A DNA stretch of 21,637 bases from Mansonella perstans (Eukaryota > Nematoda > Chromadorea > Rhabditida > Onchocercidae), in NCBI GenBank assembly GCA_037074765.1, contig JBAMDO010000431.1, positions 1 to 21,637 on the forward strand, given 5' to 3'. The position numbers were made by a program, and so were the translations under genes. Shown here piece after piece: positions 1 through 11,112 of the stretch. The notes beneath the pieces were generated by a model. The model saw only the letters and a list, made by a program, of their open reading frames with translations, did no database searches and was not told where the DNA came from. The stretch's first letter is position 1. The number at the start of each line of letters is the position of its first letter.

Positions 1-281
1 AAAAATCAGTATGTTGAATTTTGCATCTTAAAAATTAGCCATTAAATTTTGCTTCAACTTTTATTTTAAAAAGGCTACGTCCGAAATGTTCAAATTGAAC
101 AATGGCTAATTCTGATGGATTCTTCAACACTCATTTATCACATTCTCATCGCAATAAGGATCTTTCCATTCGCACCATTCTATCATCCAGAAATTCGCAT
201 AATTCTTCATTCAATTTCTGCTCATCAAAATTACAATTATTCAACTTCAACTAATAAAGAAATTTTGCTACAACTAAAATA

Positions 282-776
282 ATGTTGAAATTTGCTGTTG
301 GTCTATGGGCTATTGATTTGTATGGTTCAAGATATACTAATGATATATCATCAGGATTCCGGTAAAAATATTTCCTGTTTAATTTTTATTTTTCATTTTT
401 TTCTTTTTTTAATTCATCATTTAATTGATGTATTAATTTGTATTAGAGGAATTATTGTATCTTCATTTAAAAAATTTAATTAGATAAAAACATTAAGGAA
501 TGAAGAATTTTTTTTCAATTAAATAAAAAAGAGCGAACATCTCTAGATGAAATTTATTACCTCTATTAAAATTTCAAAATTAACAATGAAGATTTTCAAA
601 ATCTTTGTTATACTTTGATTCCATAGAGCCCAGCAATTATTCGAAATACCTATATTTCAATTGAAGAAAGAGAAAAAATTGAAAAAGCAAAAAAACTTGT
701 TTATCGTGAAATTAAGAAAAATCAATTTCTTTTTTATTTCGAGAAAAAAAAAACCGAACGAAGAAATGCCCACTAA
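282..776 (+). CDS. Candidate two-exon small gene, 75 residues, unrecognised
   Basis: Weak gene model. Exon 1 (282-361) opens with ATG and reads into a GTAAAA donor; exon 2 (629-776) follows a TAGAG acceptor and ends at TAA. Joined, this gives 75 residues beginning MLKFAVGLWAIDLYGSRY, with a short hydrophobic start followed by a strongly charged, probably helical second half (EEREKIEKAKKL). Composition is far more protein-like than the surrounding poly-T DNA. The acceptor is atypical; the nearby CCATAG acceptor would give another frame. A 50-codon ORF from 102 (MANSDGFF...) lies in the same frame but ends in tandem TAA codons just upstream. On the minus strand, 146-250 also reads as a charged open segment. 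I recognise no family, and it could be a chance reading frame. Confidence 0.25.
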
Positions 777-1500
777 GGTGATTATTTATTATTTGGGCAA
801 AAATTCATTTATGAGTTTTATTCATGTAAAAAAAAAATTTTTTTTTCTATTTACAAAGCATATTTTGTCCTTTTCATCAGTAATATTTAAATGGAATTTT
901 TTTCATAGATGGCATAGATTTGATATCATTTTTTTTTTTTTTTTTTGCAAAGTTTTGATATTTTTATTTGAATGAAATTTTGAATTTGAAAAAATTACTT
1001 AAATTTTTATTTAAGCTTTATAAATTTGCTACGTATATTTATGGTAATGCTTTCTAGTTTTGTATTATTTTTTTTTTTTGATCAGAAATGAGACTATGAA
1101 ATGAAATAATTTAGGTAATTTGATATATAGTTCTCAGAGATACTTAACTATCAGGTAAATAGTTTGTTATGAAATAATTGTTTATTAGGTAATTTGATAT
1201 ATGGATATCGGGTAGTTTACTTTTATGTCGAATAGCTTGTTGTACCAGTTGATTTCATCTTTCACAAAAGTACAATTTGGGATTGTAGAGAAGCATAAAT
1301 TTGCATATTCAACAATGAGGTGAATTTGATTCGTTGTTTCTCATGGAGTGAGCAAAAAAAAAAAAAAAAATGAATTTGATTACAACGATTGATTAGATTA
1401 GATTGGATTGAAGCTGTTAAGATAATCACTACTATCATTATTACAACCATTACTGTAGCTACCGAAACTACTAAATGCAATTACTACTAGTTTATTAATT

Positions 1501-1577
1501 ATTACTACTACTACTACCACTATTTCTACTACTACTACTACTACTACTACTATTACTACAACTACTGCTATTATTGC
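1501..1577. repeat. (TAC)n trinucleotide microsatellite, imperfect
   Basis: A run of TAC/CTA triplets with a perfect core of about eight units and interrupted flanks. The short minus-strand reading frame beside it (1262-1480) has poly-T and repeat character and is not supported as a gene. Confidence 0.9.
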
Positions 1578-3149
1578 AGAGTTCTAGATTCTTTGGTAAT
1601 TTTTGGTTTTACCATTTGTTAGCTATGCTCTAATTTACCAATAAATCAGCATACAAAAAAAAAAAAAATTTTTACAGAATACAAAAATTAGCTATTTAAT
1701 TTAAATAAATTAATTAGGCTAACTATTGAAATGGTATTATCAAATAAGAATATTTAATTTGACTGTGGATGCAAAAGTAATTTCTGAAAAAAGAAAAAAA
1801 AGGATGATGATAGATTATTGTAATAGTTGTTAAAAAGAAAATGATTAATTCATGATAATCAAAAAGTAAACAAACAAATTAGAATTGTTTCAATTCGATT
1901 CGATCCAATCCAACCCAATTCGAATGTTAATTTATAAACAACGATAGCAAAATGAAATATTATCAATGACCTTTCAACTCTCAGAGATATATCATTGGTT
2001 GACTTTTTTTTTAGATCATACATATTGAGCTTTTTTTTTCTTATTATTACAGATCATTAATTATTTTTAACCAAAAAATTTTGGGACAATTTAATGCCTT
2101 TTCTCTCGTGCTTCTATTATTCTGCTAATACTGAAAAGTTTTCATTTAATTTCAAAGTTAAAAGATTTAACAAAATGAATAAATGTTGAAAAATCCGCCT
2201 TGTATGTCCTGGCGTACTATCGCGCATTACCAAATCATTATTTGAGCCCTGTAAAACATCTCAGAACAACGCCGTTTTTTTTGGCCAATTTGGCGGTCAC
2301 TATATTGAGCATAGCATATCAATGATATATAAATTGATTTTTTTAAAAAAAAAAGTCTGAAATGAAACTTGAATTTCGTCAAAATTTATTTATCAAAGAT
2401 TGATTTTTAATAATTTATGAAATTGTTTTTGTAAAAGGTCAGATTATCATTTTGAGATAGTTTTATTTCGAAAGCAAACAATCTGTAATTGTTGTTGTTG
2501 CTGTATTATATTTGTGGACTTTGATCAAATCATATTTTCTCTCTTTTTTTGATCGCTACTGTTCTTTCATTAAGCATCGAGAAGCATATATCTTATGGAA
2601 ATTTCGTTTTCGCTTAAAATTTATTTTCTTTAACAGATCACTTTAATGCTAAAAATAATGACCAAATGGGTGCATGTTAAAGGAGCTAAACACGATCATT
2701 TTTTCGGTTATTCCTAAAAATTAAGATTTCAAATTCTAAATTAGCCATACCAAAATTTTCATCAAAACTTAAAAAAGACATATTTAAAATTTGATAAATT
2801 AAAACTTTTTATTTTTAGATTAAAAGATTTTTTCCCCGCAAAATTTAATATGGTTTTTTTAGCGTTGAAAAAAATTTTTTTTAATCTAATTAGATTTATT
2901 TTGAATTATAATATATTTCAGACTAAATTATATCTTTTGGCAAAGGTTAATGCCCTTTTTTTTTTATCACCAATATCATCAAATATTTTTTTGTCATCAA
3001 ATTATTATATATGTATGAAGCAATTACCCACTTAAGTATATTTATTTATTTTTTGCACTAAAAACTAGTTATTATTTTGATGAAAAAAAAATTTTTGAAA
3101 TTTTCATTTAAAATATACTTAAATGAAATTTCTGAAATTTTAATTTTCT

Positions 3150-3273
3150 GGAATTTTCATTTTTTAATTTTCAGAAATTTTAATTTTCTGGAACTTTCGG
3201 AAATGAAAAATTTCTGGAATTTTCATTCAAAATGGAAAATTTTTGGAATTTTCATTCAAAATGGAAAAAAAAT
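3150..3273. repeat. 29-bp tandem repeat with degenerate flanking copies
   Basis: Two near-identical 29-bp units start at 3216 and 3245 (GGAATTTTCATTCAAAATGG core). Degenerate relatives of the same motif extend left to about 3150. They lie in the intron immediately before the polypyrimidine tract and acceptor of the first phosphatase exon seen here. Confidence 0.8.
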
Positions 3274-3303
3274 TTCTGTTCTAATTTTTTTTTTTTTTTT
3301 CAG

Positions 3304-5366
3304 TGAAAATACTCCAAGTTCATCTGCATGTCGTGTATCGTGTAATGCAAAACGAGATTCATCAATACGTTTACATGAAGGTACCACGGCAACATTATCA
3401 TCATCACCACGAATAATTGTTGCACCACCTGGAAGTTCAGCAACCTTACAACCGACCAGTAACAAACATCGTGAGACTACATTTGGCATCGATGAAGATT
3501 GTTCTTGGCGAACCAGTAGTACTGCAATGCTTACGAATGGAAAAACACAATTAGTTCGTTTTTTCCCAAATTTCAAATGAAACGAGTAATTAAAGTAAGT
3601 CATACATAAGTCATAAATCAATAGCCATATTTATTTATTTACATACGATTTCCACTTCATTCCTCCTAAATAACGATGACTTTTTTTTGTATTTTTTTTT
3701 CACCCCGAGAAATCTCAATGTTTTAATGCCGTGCAGAATTTGATGTGCAAAGCATTCTAGTTTTCTATTTTATTTCTTGTATTTTAAATAAAGAAAAATT
3801 GCAAGTTTATACTAGATTAACCCAGGGGATTCGAAATTACATTGTTGTTTATTGAAATGCCGAATTTGACAGAGTAAGAATTTCTCAAAATGTGAAATTT
3901 GCATTTTTCTTTTTCAAAATAAAAGTAAAAGAATTCACATCAATCCATTAATCCCTTGGTAGCATTTATGTTTTGGACGCAATTGTGAAAAATTAAAATT
4001 TTTTTCTTTTTTTTAAGACAAATTAAATAGGTAAGAGAATTGGCAGCAATCTTCAAATTCTTATTTTAGAAATACTAGATAGTACTAGTAGAAGGAATAA
4101 ATATAGAATAGGAATTTAGTAATAATAGGAATATGAAATTATGAATGCATATAATAATATACAGGAATACAAAAATTTCACTGCAAATATGAAATTGTAT
4201 AATTGATAAAAAGAAAACGAACAATAATGAGGAAAGATTGTTAATTGCACAAAATGAGAAGAAAAGTTTTTGAAATTGTTTAGTTTGTCACTCATTTGTT
4301 CAAAGTATCACCAATTTATGGGACTTGTCAACTATAGCAGTAGTAGTAGTAGTAGTAGTAGTAGTAATAGTATTTGTCCTCTTGCTATCTTCTGTATCAA
4401 TGTCACCATATATCAAATGAAATGCGATTTGGAACACATTGATTTGGAATAAAAATGATGATAGCATCACTGCGCCATTTCTTTTATATTCGAAAAAAAA
4501 TCCAAAAGACGACATGTAGCGATGACATTAAATTAAATTCATAGTAATTTCTAGTTTCTCAAAGAAAAAAATAAAGAAAAAATGATTAAAATTTTTAACA
4601 AAATTCTTCATTACACAGTAAAAATATCAAAAAAATAAAATTTAAAATTAACATTTATTTTTTTCAATGTTTTTTTTCTTCCATTTAATAATTAATTTTC
4701 TCATTTAATATTAATTTATTTCTTCAGTTAATTTTTTTTCTTAGAAAATTGTCATTTTGCTAAGTATAGATTGGGAATGCGACGGAATTCGAACTTTTTT
4801 TTATTTTTTGCTAATTGATAAGTATGTATGTGCTATTTTCAATTTCTTTCTTTAATTTAAAATAAAAATTATAATTATTATCATCATTATCAGATTGGTG
4901 GAGGATCATCATCTTCAGCTACAACAATCGTTCAGCAGCGTTTCGGTAGTGCTAATAATGATCATCAAAGCAAATGTCGTAAAAATACCACTAATAGTAC
5001 GTCTGTTTCAAATGTCGGTTTTACTAGCGGTTCAACTGTAAATCGATTTGTTCCAAATGGTTCCGTTACTGGATCACCATTACGTATTCATTCACCACGT
5101 GCAGTAGTATCAAATGGTAAATTACAAAATAACGTATCACCACGATCATCTCTTGCTAGGTAAGGAAGTAATACATTGGAAAATTTCTTTTGATTATTTA
5201 TGCCAAGAGTTAATTAGATTTAAATTAGAGTTACGCCAAGAGTTATCGTTTCATCTAACGTACATACGTCGCTCGCACAAATGAATTTTAATTTGAAATA
5301 AGCTTGGAAAGATTACAAAACAATCGTTACTTTTAAAATAAATTCTTACAGAGTTATATTTATAGT

Positions 5367-5415
<49 letters not shown>

Positions 5416-8400
5416 ATACTTATACGTACACGTATACGTATACGCACACGTACGCACATGTACACTTATACATAAGCATATATTCCTATTGTTATTCTAA
5501 TTGATTTGGTTTTGTTAATTAAATAACTTTTTCAATGTTTACAGACATTGTCATAATAACGATAAAGATAGAACAATTTTAAACTTTTGACCTAAACTTT
5601 TTTCTTTTCTCCCATACACTTATTATTACAGTTATTCATCGTACGGTTCAGTAGTAAATCAACCAAACGGGTACAGTCCGACATATATCAGGCGATCACC
5701 TCGTCAGGTTAACTTTTGTACGATAATTTTATAATGATATAAATTAATTATTGAATGGATAAAGTGAATACTTAGATAATAAGAATGAAAAGATAAATTA
5801 AAATTAATTAGCAAATAAATTGGATTAAAATTAGATAACTTAGGAATAGATAAGAAATTTTGTCAAATATATATTAGTTAATTGAATTAGTTAAAAAAAA
5901 ATTTTTTTTTTTAAAATGAATTAATTTTGAAGTAGCTGTTTGCAGTCATCATCACCAATTAATGAAGATTGCTTAGTGGTAATTCGTATGAGAGCAGATG
6001 CTCAAGGACGATATGGTTTTAACGTAAAGGGTGGTGTTGATCAAAATTATCCGGTTATTGTAAGTCGAGTTGCACCTGGTAGCGCTGCTGATAAATGTAA
6101 TCCTAGACTTAATGAAGGAGACCAGGTAAATTCTTATTAAAAGTTCCAGGTGTGATAGTTTTGTGAAAAAATTACGATTGTTTTTGTTTATTTTTAAAAG
6201 TATTATATATTTTTTTTTGCAAAGCCTATTTTTATAGTAATTGAATAAATGAACCAATCAATAAATTTTTATATGTTAATTAATTTTCTTTCTTGTTACA
6301 TTACTTGAATTTATAGGTTTTGCTAATTAACGGCATGGATGTTACATCGATGTCACACGAAAAGGTTGTTCGATTCATTCGTGCTACACGTGATTCACCG
6401 AAAGGAGAATTGGTACTTACAATTAGGCCGAATGGTAAGCTTTGTTTTTTTTTTTTGTTATTATATGATTTAAAATTTTTTAATTGACTAATTGAAAAAA
6501 AAATTCACTTTTATTCTGAAATTAAAGTTTACCGATGTGGTGAGGATGTGGAAGAATGTGATGCACATCATTTACCCGAAGTACCTCACGTAGCTGATAC
6601 AGTACCACGTTCTGATAAGCTATCACAATCACTCATCATGCTCAAAGAAGCTCTATCATCTGGCAAAATTATCACACAATTTGAGGTTTATTATTTATGT
6701 TATGAAATTTGATTTTCAAAAAAATATTTTGTAACAAAAAAAAAGCTTTTCAGTAATTAAGTAAAGAAATTTAGGCGTAATTAGAAATTTTTAGAATACT
6801 AATTTGGAAAAAAAATTCATTTTATAAATTTATCTTTGAGAAAATTGATTGAAATTATTTCAAAAACTTTTACTGTAAAATTAAATATTTGTTTTCATGC
6901 TTTAGCAATTGTATCGGAAAAAGCCGGGCTTAACGATGGACGATTGTAAGCTATCGTTAAATGTTGGTAAGAATCGTTATCGTGATGTATGCCCGTATGA
7001 TAGTACCCGAGTGAAGATTAATGCACCTTCTGGTGATTATATCAATGCATCATTTGTTAATGTGAGAATTATTTCAATTGTTTTTAAATTTTTCAACTAA
7101 GTTTGGATTGTAATCATTTTTAATAATTTTTTCTTTTGCATATCATATCAAATAGATAGCTTTTATCGTAATTCATTGATAAAAATTTATCAATAAATTT
7201 TGATCAAAACAATTTCTTTGAAATTTTTTAAATTAGTATTTCCCAAATCAGCGGGAGATTTTTTTTTTGACGAATGGCTATTTTAGTTTTTTTTCTTTAT
7301 GTTTTGCAGAAACTAAAAAAGTTTGAAACTAATGAATTGAAAGTATTGGTTAGAAAAAAATAAACTTTATCAAAATTTTTAACATATTAATTTTGAGAAA
7401 AAAAAGCTACTTATTTTCTAGTAATTATGCTAGCCAGTGGCTATCTCATAGACTAGGCTATTTCACCGTCACTCGTTCGCATAAATTTTGCTCTACTTTA
7501 GTTCTCCTGGATCATCATTTGCAAGCCACATGGAAAATAAGAATTTTCACTTCTATTAATTAGAAATTTGTATGAGCAGAGTCATTTTAATTCTTTCAAT
7601 TAAATATCAATAATGAATTAGGGCTTAATTATTAAATAAGATATGGTAATGCAGATGGAAATCCCGTCAAGTGGTATTGTGAACCGATACATAGCAGCTC
7701 AGGGACCTCTTGCAAATACATCTGGTGATTTCTGGTACATGGTATGGGAGCAGCTGTGTACAACAATTGTCATGCTAACCACGACCATCGAACGAGGTCG
7801 TATTAAATGTCATCAGTACTGGCCTAGACTTTATGAAAGTCATGATTATGGCCGCTTGCGAATTTCTTGTATCAATGAACGAGAAACAGCTAATTGTGTT
7901 TATCGCGAAATATCAATTCAGGATATGATGGTAAGCCAATGATAATGAATTTAAACAATGATTCATGCTCAATTTCAAACCTTTCTTAGTGCTAATTTAT
8001 TTAGTAATAAAAATTTCAAATCTTTTTGGAATAAAAACTGATTCATTTTGAAAATTTTTACAGACAAAAGAAGAGAGGCGGGTAAGCCAAATGCAGTACA
8101 CAGCATGGCCCGATCATGGTGTGCCAAATGATCCCAAACATTTTATCGATTTCGTCGATGAGGTTGATTCCGATTTCGATTGCGATTCATTTTACATATT
8201 TTATGCAGAGTATATTCGTTAATTAAGTAATATTTCTTTCACAAAAAATATCATTTAAATTCTTAGGAAGCTAACCCAACCTTAATGATTTGAATTGCCT
8301 TTAATCATCCAATTTTTCACTTTTTTTGTATTTTGTTAAAAGATACTAAGAAATTTAGGTTCGACATGCACGGGCAGGATCAGTAGATCCAATCGTTGTG

Positions 8401-9323
8401 CACTGTAGTGCGGGAATTGGACGAACTGGTGTGCTAATCCTGATGGAGACAGCTGCTTGTTTGGTAGAAGGTAATGAACCGGTGTATCCGTTAGATATTG
8501 TTAGGACAATGCGTGATCAACGAGCTATGCTCATACAAACACCGGTATAGTTTTTCTTTTTGTATTTTCAAATTCCCTTATATTTCTAGAATGAAAAAAT
8601 TCATGCTAATTAAAAAAGATTAAGTATCCGTAAATTCTCATACATCTTAAGACAGACGTGTGAAATTACAAAGTCTCCAAATAATGAATTATTAATTTAA
8701 ATCAATGTGCTAATTTCTTTGCATTATTTATCAAAGTGAGAAATTTAAATTTCATATTTCAAGCTTCTCAACATAATATTGAGCAAATTATAGAATATTT
8801 CAAATTTGAAAAAATAAACATCATTTTAAAAAATTTAAAAAGTAATAAATATTTACTAATAAACAAAAACTTAAAAATTTAAAATTGAAATTAAAATTGC
8901 AAAAAAAAGGAAAATTTATAAAAAAATATCCATTTGAAATAATAGTATCATTTAAGAGTTAAAAAGATCTCAACATTTTAAATTTTATGATATCTATTTC
9001 AGAAACCTGGAAACTTTCACTTAAACAATGAAATTTAATAATAACAAATATAACTGATCTTTAATCTTTGGTACCGTCAATAATATTCATTAGTCAATTG
9101 AATTGACTAATGAAGAAAATTCTATGTTTGTGTTAAGAATTCTTACAAAATATTGCCCAATAAATTTTAATAATAAATATTTACTAATCAATGAAAATAA
9201 TAGATCTTTAATTAATTAACAAACTTTCAGGGTCAATATACATTTGTATGCGAATGCATTTTGCGCGCTTATCATGACGGTCTAATCAAACCACTAGCCG
9301 AGTACTGTATGCGATCTTCTTGA
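3304..9323 (+). CDS. ptp-1: Non-receptor protein tyrosine phosphatase, PTPN3/PTPN4 type (PDZ + PTP), 3' part of gene
   Basis: Dephosphorylates phosphotyrosine proteins; this family works under the plasma membrane through FERM and PDZ domains. Eleven exons join in frame: 3304-3553, 4894-5159, 5632-5707, 5946-6125, 6317-6434, 6528-6685, 6906-7061, 7655-7930, 8064-8162, 8359-8544, 9231-9323 (TGA). They give 618 residues after a split first codon. Residues 1-200 are a Ser/Asn/Thr-rich linker. A PDZ domain follows at about 207-293 (RYGFNVKGG loop, split by an intron). The catalytic domain spans about 350-612: KNRY loop 371-374, DYINASF, WPD loop 508-510, P-loop [10 protein letters not shown] with Cys542 and Arg548, and Q-loop Gln590. 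All catalytic residues are intact, so the enzyme should be active. The FERM domain usual for the family is not seen and probably lies upstream of the window. Introns range from 93 to 1340 nt and several donors are weak (GTTCGT, GTTAAC, GTTGAT). The ortholog name is by family resemblance. Confidence 0.94.
4335..4372. repeat. (AGT)n trinucleotide microsatellite
   Basis: About ten AGT units with one interruption, within the 1340-nt intron between the first two phosphatase exons seen. The Ser-run and Thr-run reading frames across it are products of the repeat. Confidence 0.92.
5368..5413. repeat. (AC)23 dinucleotide microsatellite with TACG-rich tail
   Basis: An uninterrupted alternating AC tract lies in the phosphatase intron 5160-5631. 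It is followed to about 5462 by a degenerate alternating purine-pyrimidine stretch of TACG and CACG steps. Such tracts can adopt Z-DNA and are usually length-polymorphic. Confidence 0.95.
9086..9114. repeat. 29-nt perfect palindrome in the last phosphatase intron
   Basis: Arms of 14 bp (TTCATTAGTCAATT and its reverse complement) flank a single G at 9100. It lies in the 686-nt intron 8545-9230, about 120 nt before the last exon. Confidence 0.9.
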
Positions 9324-10034
9324 TAGCAATAGATTAACATTATTATTATAATTATTATGAAATGATTGTAATTTGTGTGTACAGCTCTATGACTATGCTG
9401 TTAGGTGAGGTTTGAAGGAAATTTTAAATTTCATTTTTCCTTATTGATTTTAGCAATGAGATTTAAAAAACAAAAATAGTAGATGGAAAAGAAAAAAAAA
9501 ATTTCACCTTAACCAAAACTTTCAGCTTCTTTTTCTTCATCATTATTTCTCTGCCAAATGTATTTGTTTTGAAATGACGTAAATTCCAAGTGTATTATGC
9601 AAATTATCAATTTTTCTCAATGCTTCATTGAAAAAGGAAGATCATTTGAAGACTATTGTGTCCAATAGTCCATCAGTACTTCTCTTCATTATCCGTAAAA
9701 AACTGATCCGGAAAATTATCGAAATAATGCAATTGAACTTGTCAAAGCAATGTCACCAATAATACTCAGTCTTGTTTAAAATTACCCCAAATCCAGAATC
9801 TTGGAGTTGTCTTATTATGATTTTTCTTCCTTGGATGTATATGTATATGTATGTGTATGTGTGTATGTATATTGTGTGTGTTTGATGAAAGTATGGATTT
9901 TCCCATTAGTTTTAAGACGAAAAGAGAATTCGAAAAATAGTCACATGAAAATTTGAGAAAAAATGACGAAACAATGTTCTGGAAATTTAACCTGACCTAC
10001 ATGAACTTCATTGAACCCCTCTACATGTACAAGT

Positions 10035-10049
10035 TGACCACAGTGGTCA
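10035..10049. repeat. 15-bp palindrome TGACCACAGTGGTCA
   Basis: Seven-base arms TGACCAC/GTGGTCA flank a central A. The 9-mer ACAAGTTGA occurs on both sides, at about 10029 and 10060. Half-sites of TGACC type resemble nuclear-receptor sites, but a regulatory role is only a guess. Confidence 0.6.
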
Positions 10050-10256
10050 CATAGTCTGCACAAGTTGATCATTGTTGTTGAATGTTGATATTGATACATT
10101 TGTAATGTGCAATACTGAGTCAGTACTGGATGAACATTAATGAAGTACCGGAAAAAGGACCGGAGAAGATAGTTAATATTTAAAAAAAAATAAAAACTAA
10201 ATAGTAATACTATCCATACAATAATAAAAAAACAAATCATAATAAATAATGAAAAA

Positions 10257-10310
10257 ATGATAATATGATAATGATAATAATGATAATGATAATATGACAT
10301 TGATAATAAA
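10257..10310. repeat. Degenerate (GATAAT)n tract
   Basis: Repeated TGATAA/GATAAT units in intergenic DNA between the phosphatase and the 18S fragment. Confidence 0.85.
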
Positions 10311-10429
10311 CAATGTGAAAATGATAGATATTGAATGAGAAAGAGATGGGGCAAAGAAACAAAGCAAATATACATTTTTTAAAATGTTATTTATTTTATT
10401 TTTGTACCAATAACAAGCGTAAAAACATG

Positions 10430-11112
10430 TTGGAAGTCAAGTCTTACAATTTCAAGTCAAGCCATAACAGTAATCTAATGGATGGATCAGATCCTGCAAG
10501 ACGCAGATTTAACTACAAATTTTTTAACCACAACAATGATCATATATATTTTAAGAGCTGGACTAGGCATCAGATTTGCTGTCTTAGAGATTCTCGTTTG
10601 TAGCCATTCCGACAAATGGCTCCAAAGAGAATTTTTCTCCTCATTCTGAAAATAGGTAATTTTGTGTGCTTGCTGTTTTATTTGATGTGATAGCCATTTC
10701 TCAGGCTTCCGCTCTGGAGTTGATTTAAAAAGTTACAACCACAAGAGGCGCAGAAAACTACCATCAAAGCTGATAACACAAATACTTGATAGATGATACA
10801 TAACCGGTATAAGATTATGTGATCAGCCAAAACATTCTGAGTCCCTATTTTACGGGCCAATAATCCGATTGATTTTAGCCTAATAAATGTTGCTCGTTCA
10901 AAAGTCGGAATTCTGATGCATATGTATTATTAGCTCTAGAATTGCCACAGTTATCCACGTTGGATAATCAAAACATCAAATACATCATCAGCTCATAAGC
11001 TATTATAATAAGCCATTCGTAGTTTCATCATCGTAAGACTATTTGAACTTTAACAAAGGTTAAAGGCTAAGCCTTTAGGACAAACATATAAACAGCCAAC
11101 AGAATCAATCGG
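10430..11112 (-). pseudogene. Decayed 5' fragment of nuclear 18S rRNA gene
   Basis: Read on the minus strand, this follows the first roughly 700 nt of eukaryotic 18S rRNA in order. It starts at the 5' end (GATTGATTCTG for the usual GGTTGATCCTG, near 11111). It continues through ACGAATGGCT, GGCAATTCTAGAGCTAATA (about 10930-10955), the GCCTGAGAAATGGCTA block (about 10690-10710), and GGTTAAAAA-TTTGTAGTT into the V4 region. Many positions have changed toward A/T. The invariant 530-loop segment AGCAGCCGCGGTAAT is missing: the copy joins GATGCC to TCCAGCTC at about 10557-10570. A further conserved stretch is absent before it, near 10593. The copy therefore cannot be functional. Resemblance fades between about 10440 and 10375. 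The short open frame at 10678-10860 is an artefact of this sequence. Confidence 0.88.

Larger units (their letters stand above)
777..3303. other. AT-rich stretch without a supported gene, 5' to the phosphatase exons
   Basis: I see no convincing exon here. It contains many poly-A/T runs, an 18-bp direct repeat (1111-1128 and 1185-1202), a TAC-repeat tract, a GC-richer block at about 2195-2300, and degenerate TTTCTGGAA-type repeats before 3303. Because the first phosphatase exon seen starts at a 3' splice site in mid-codon, at least the right part must be intron of that gene. How far left the intron extends cannot be told. Confidence 0.6.
9324..10429. other. Phosphatase 3' flank and intergenic DNA
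   Basis: This follows the phosphatase stop codon, so the left part should be 3' UTR. I saw no clear AATAAA shortly after the stop. It contains a TATG/TGTG-rich tract (about 9835-9882), a 15-bp palindrome (10035-10049) and a GATAAT repeat. The open minus-strand frame at 9941-10375 spans the repeat and shows no protein character I trust. Confidence 0.6.

Noticed and set aside
661..975. 104-residue plus-strand ORF
   Set aside because: Lys/Phe homopolymer translation; a different frame of 629-776 is more protein-like.
2196..2360. Open frame with FGQFGG resembling the start of tryptophan synthase beta
   Set aside because: Only a few residues resemble it, the rest of the enzyme is absent, animals normally lack it, and another frame of the same block is also open. 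Treated as chance.
3077..3303. N-terminal extension of the first phosphatase exon as one 167-residue ORF
   Set aside because: This part translates repeats and poly-T into Phe/Lys/Asn-rich sequence and ends in a strong polypyrimidine-CAG acceptor, so it is intron.
3256..3621. 121-residue minus-strand ORF
   Set aside because: Antisense shadow of the phosphatase linker exon, which joins in frame to the PDZ and catalytic exons.
5251..5457. Minus-strand ORF with Cys-Val repeats
   Set aside because: Translation of the (AC)n microsatellite inside a phosphatase intron.
9941..10375. 144-residue minus-strand ORF
   Set aside because: Built largely on the GATAAT repeat and AT-rich DNA, giving Tyr/His/Ile/Phe-rich low-complexity sequence without recognisable domains.
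10678..10860. 60-residue minus-strand ORF
   Set aside because: Lies wholly inside the decayed 18S rRNA sequence.
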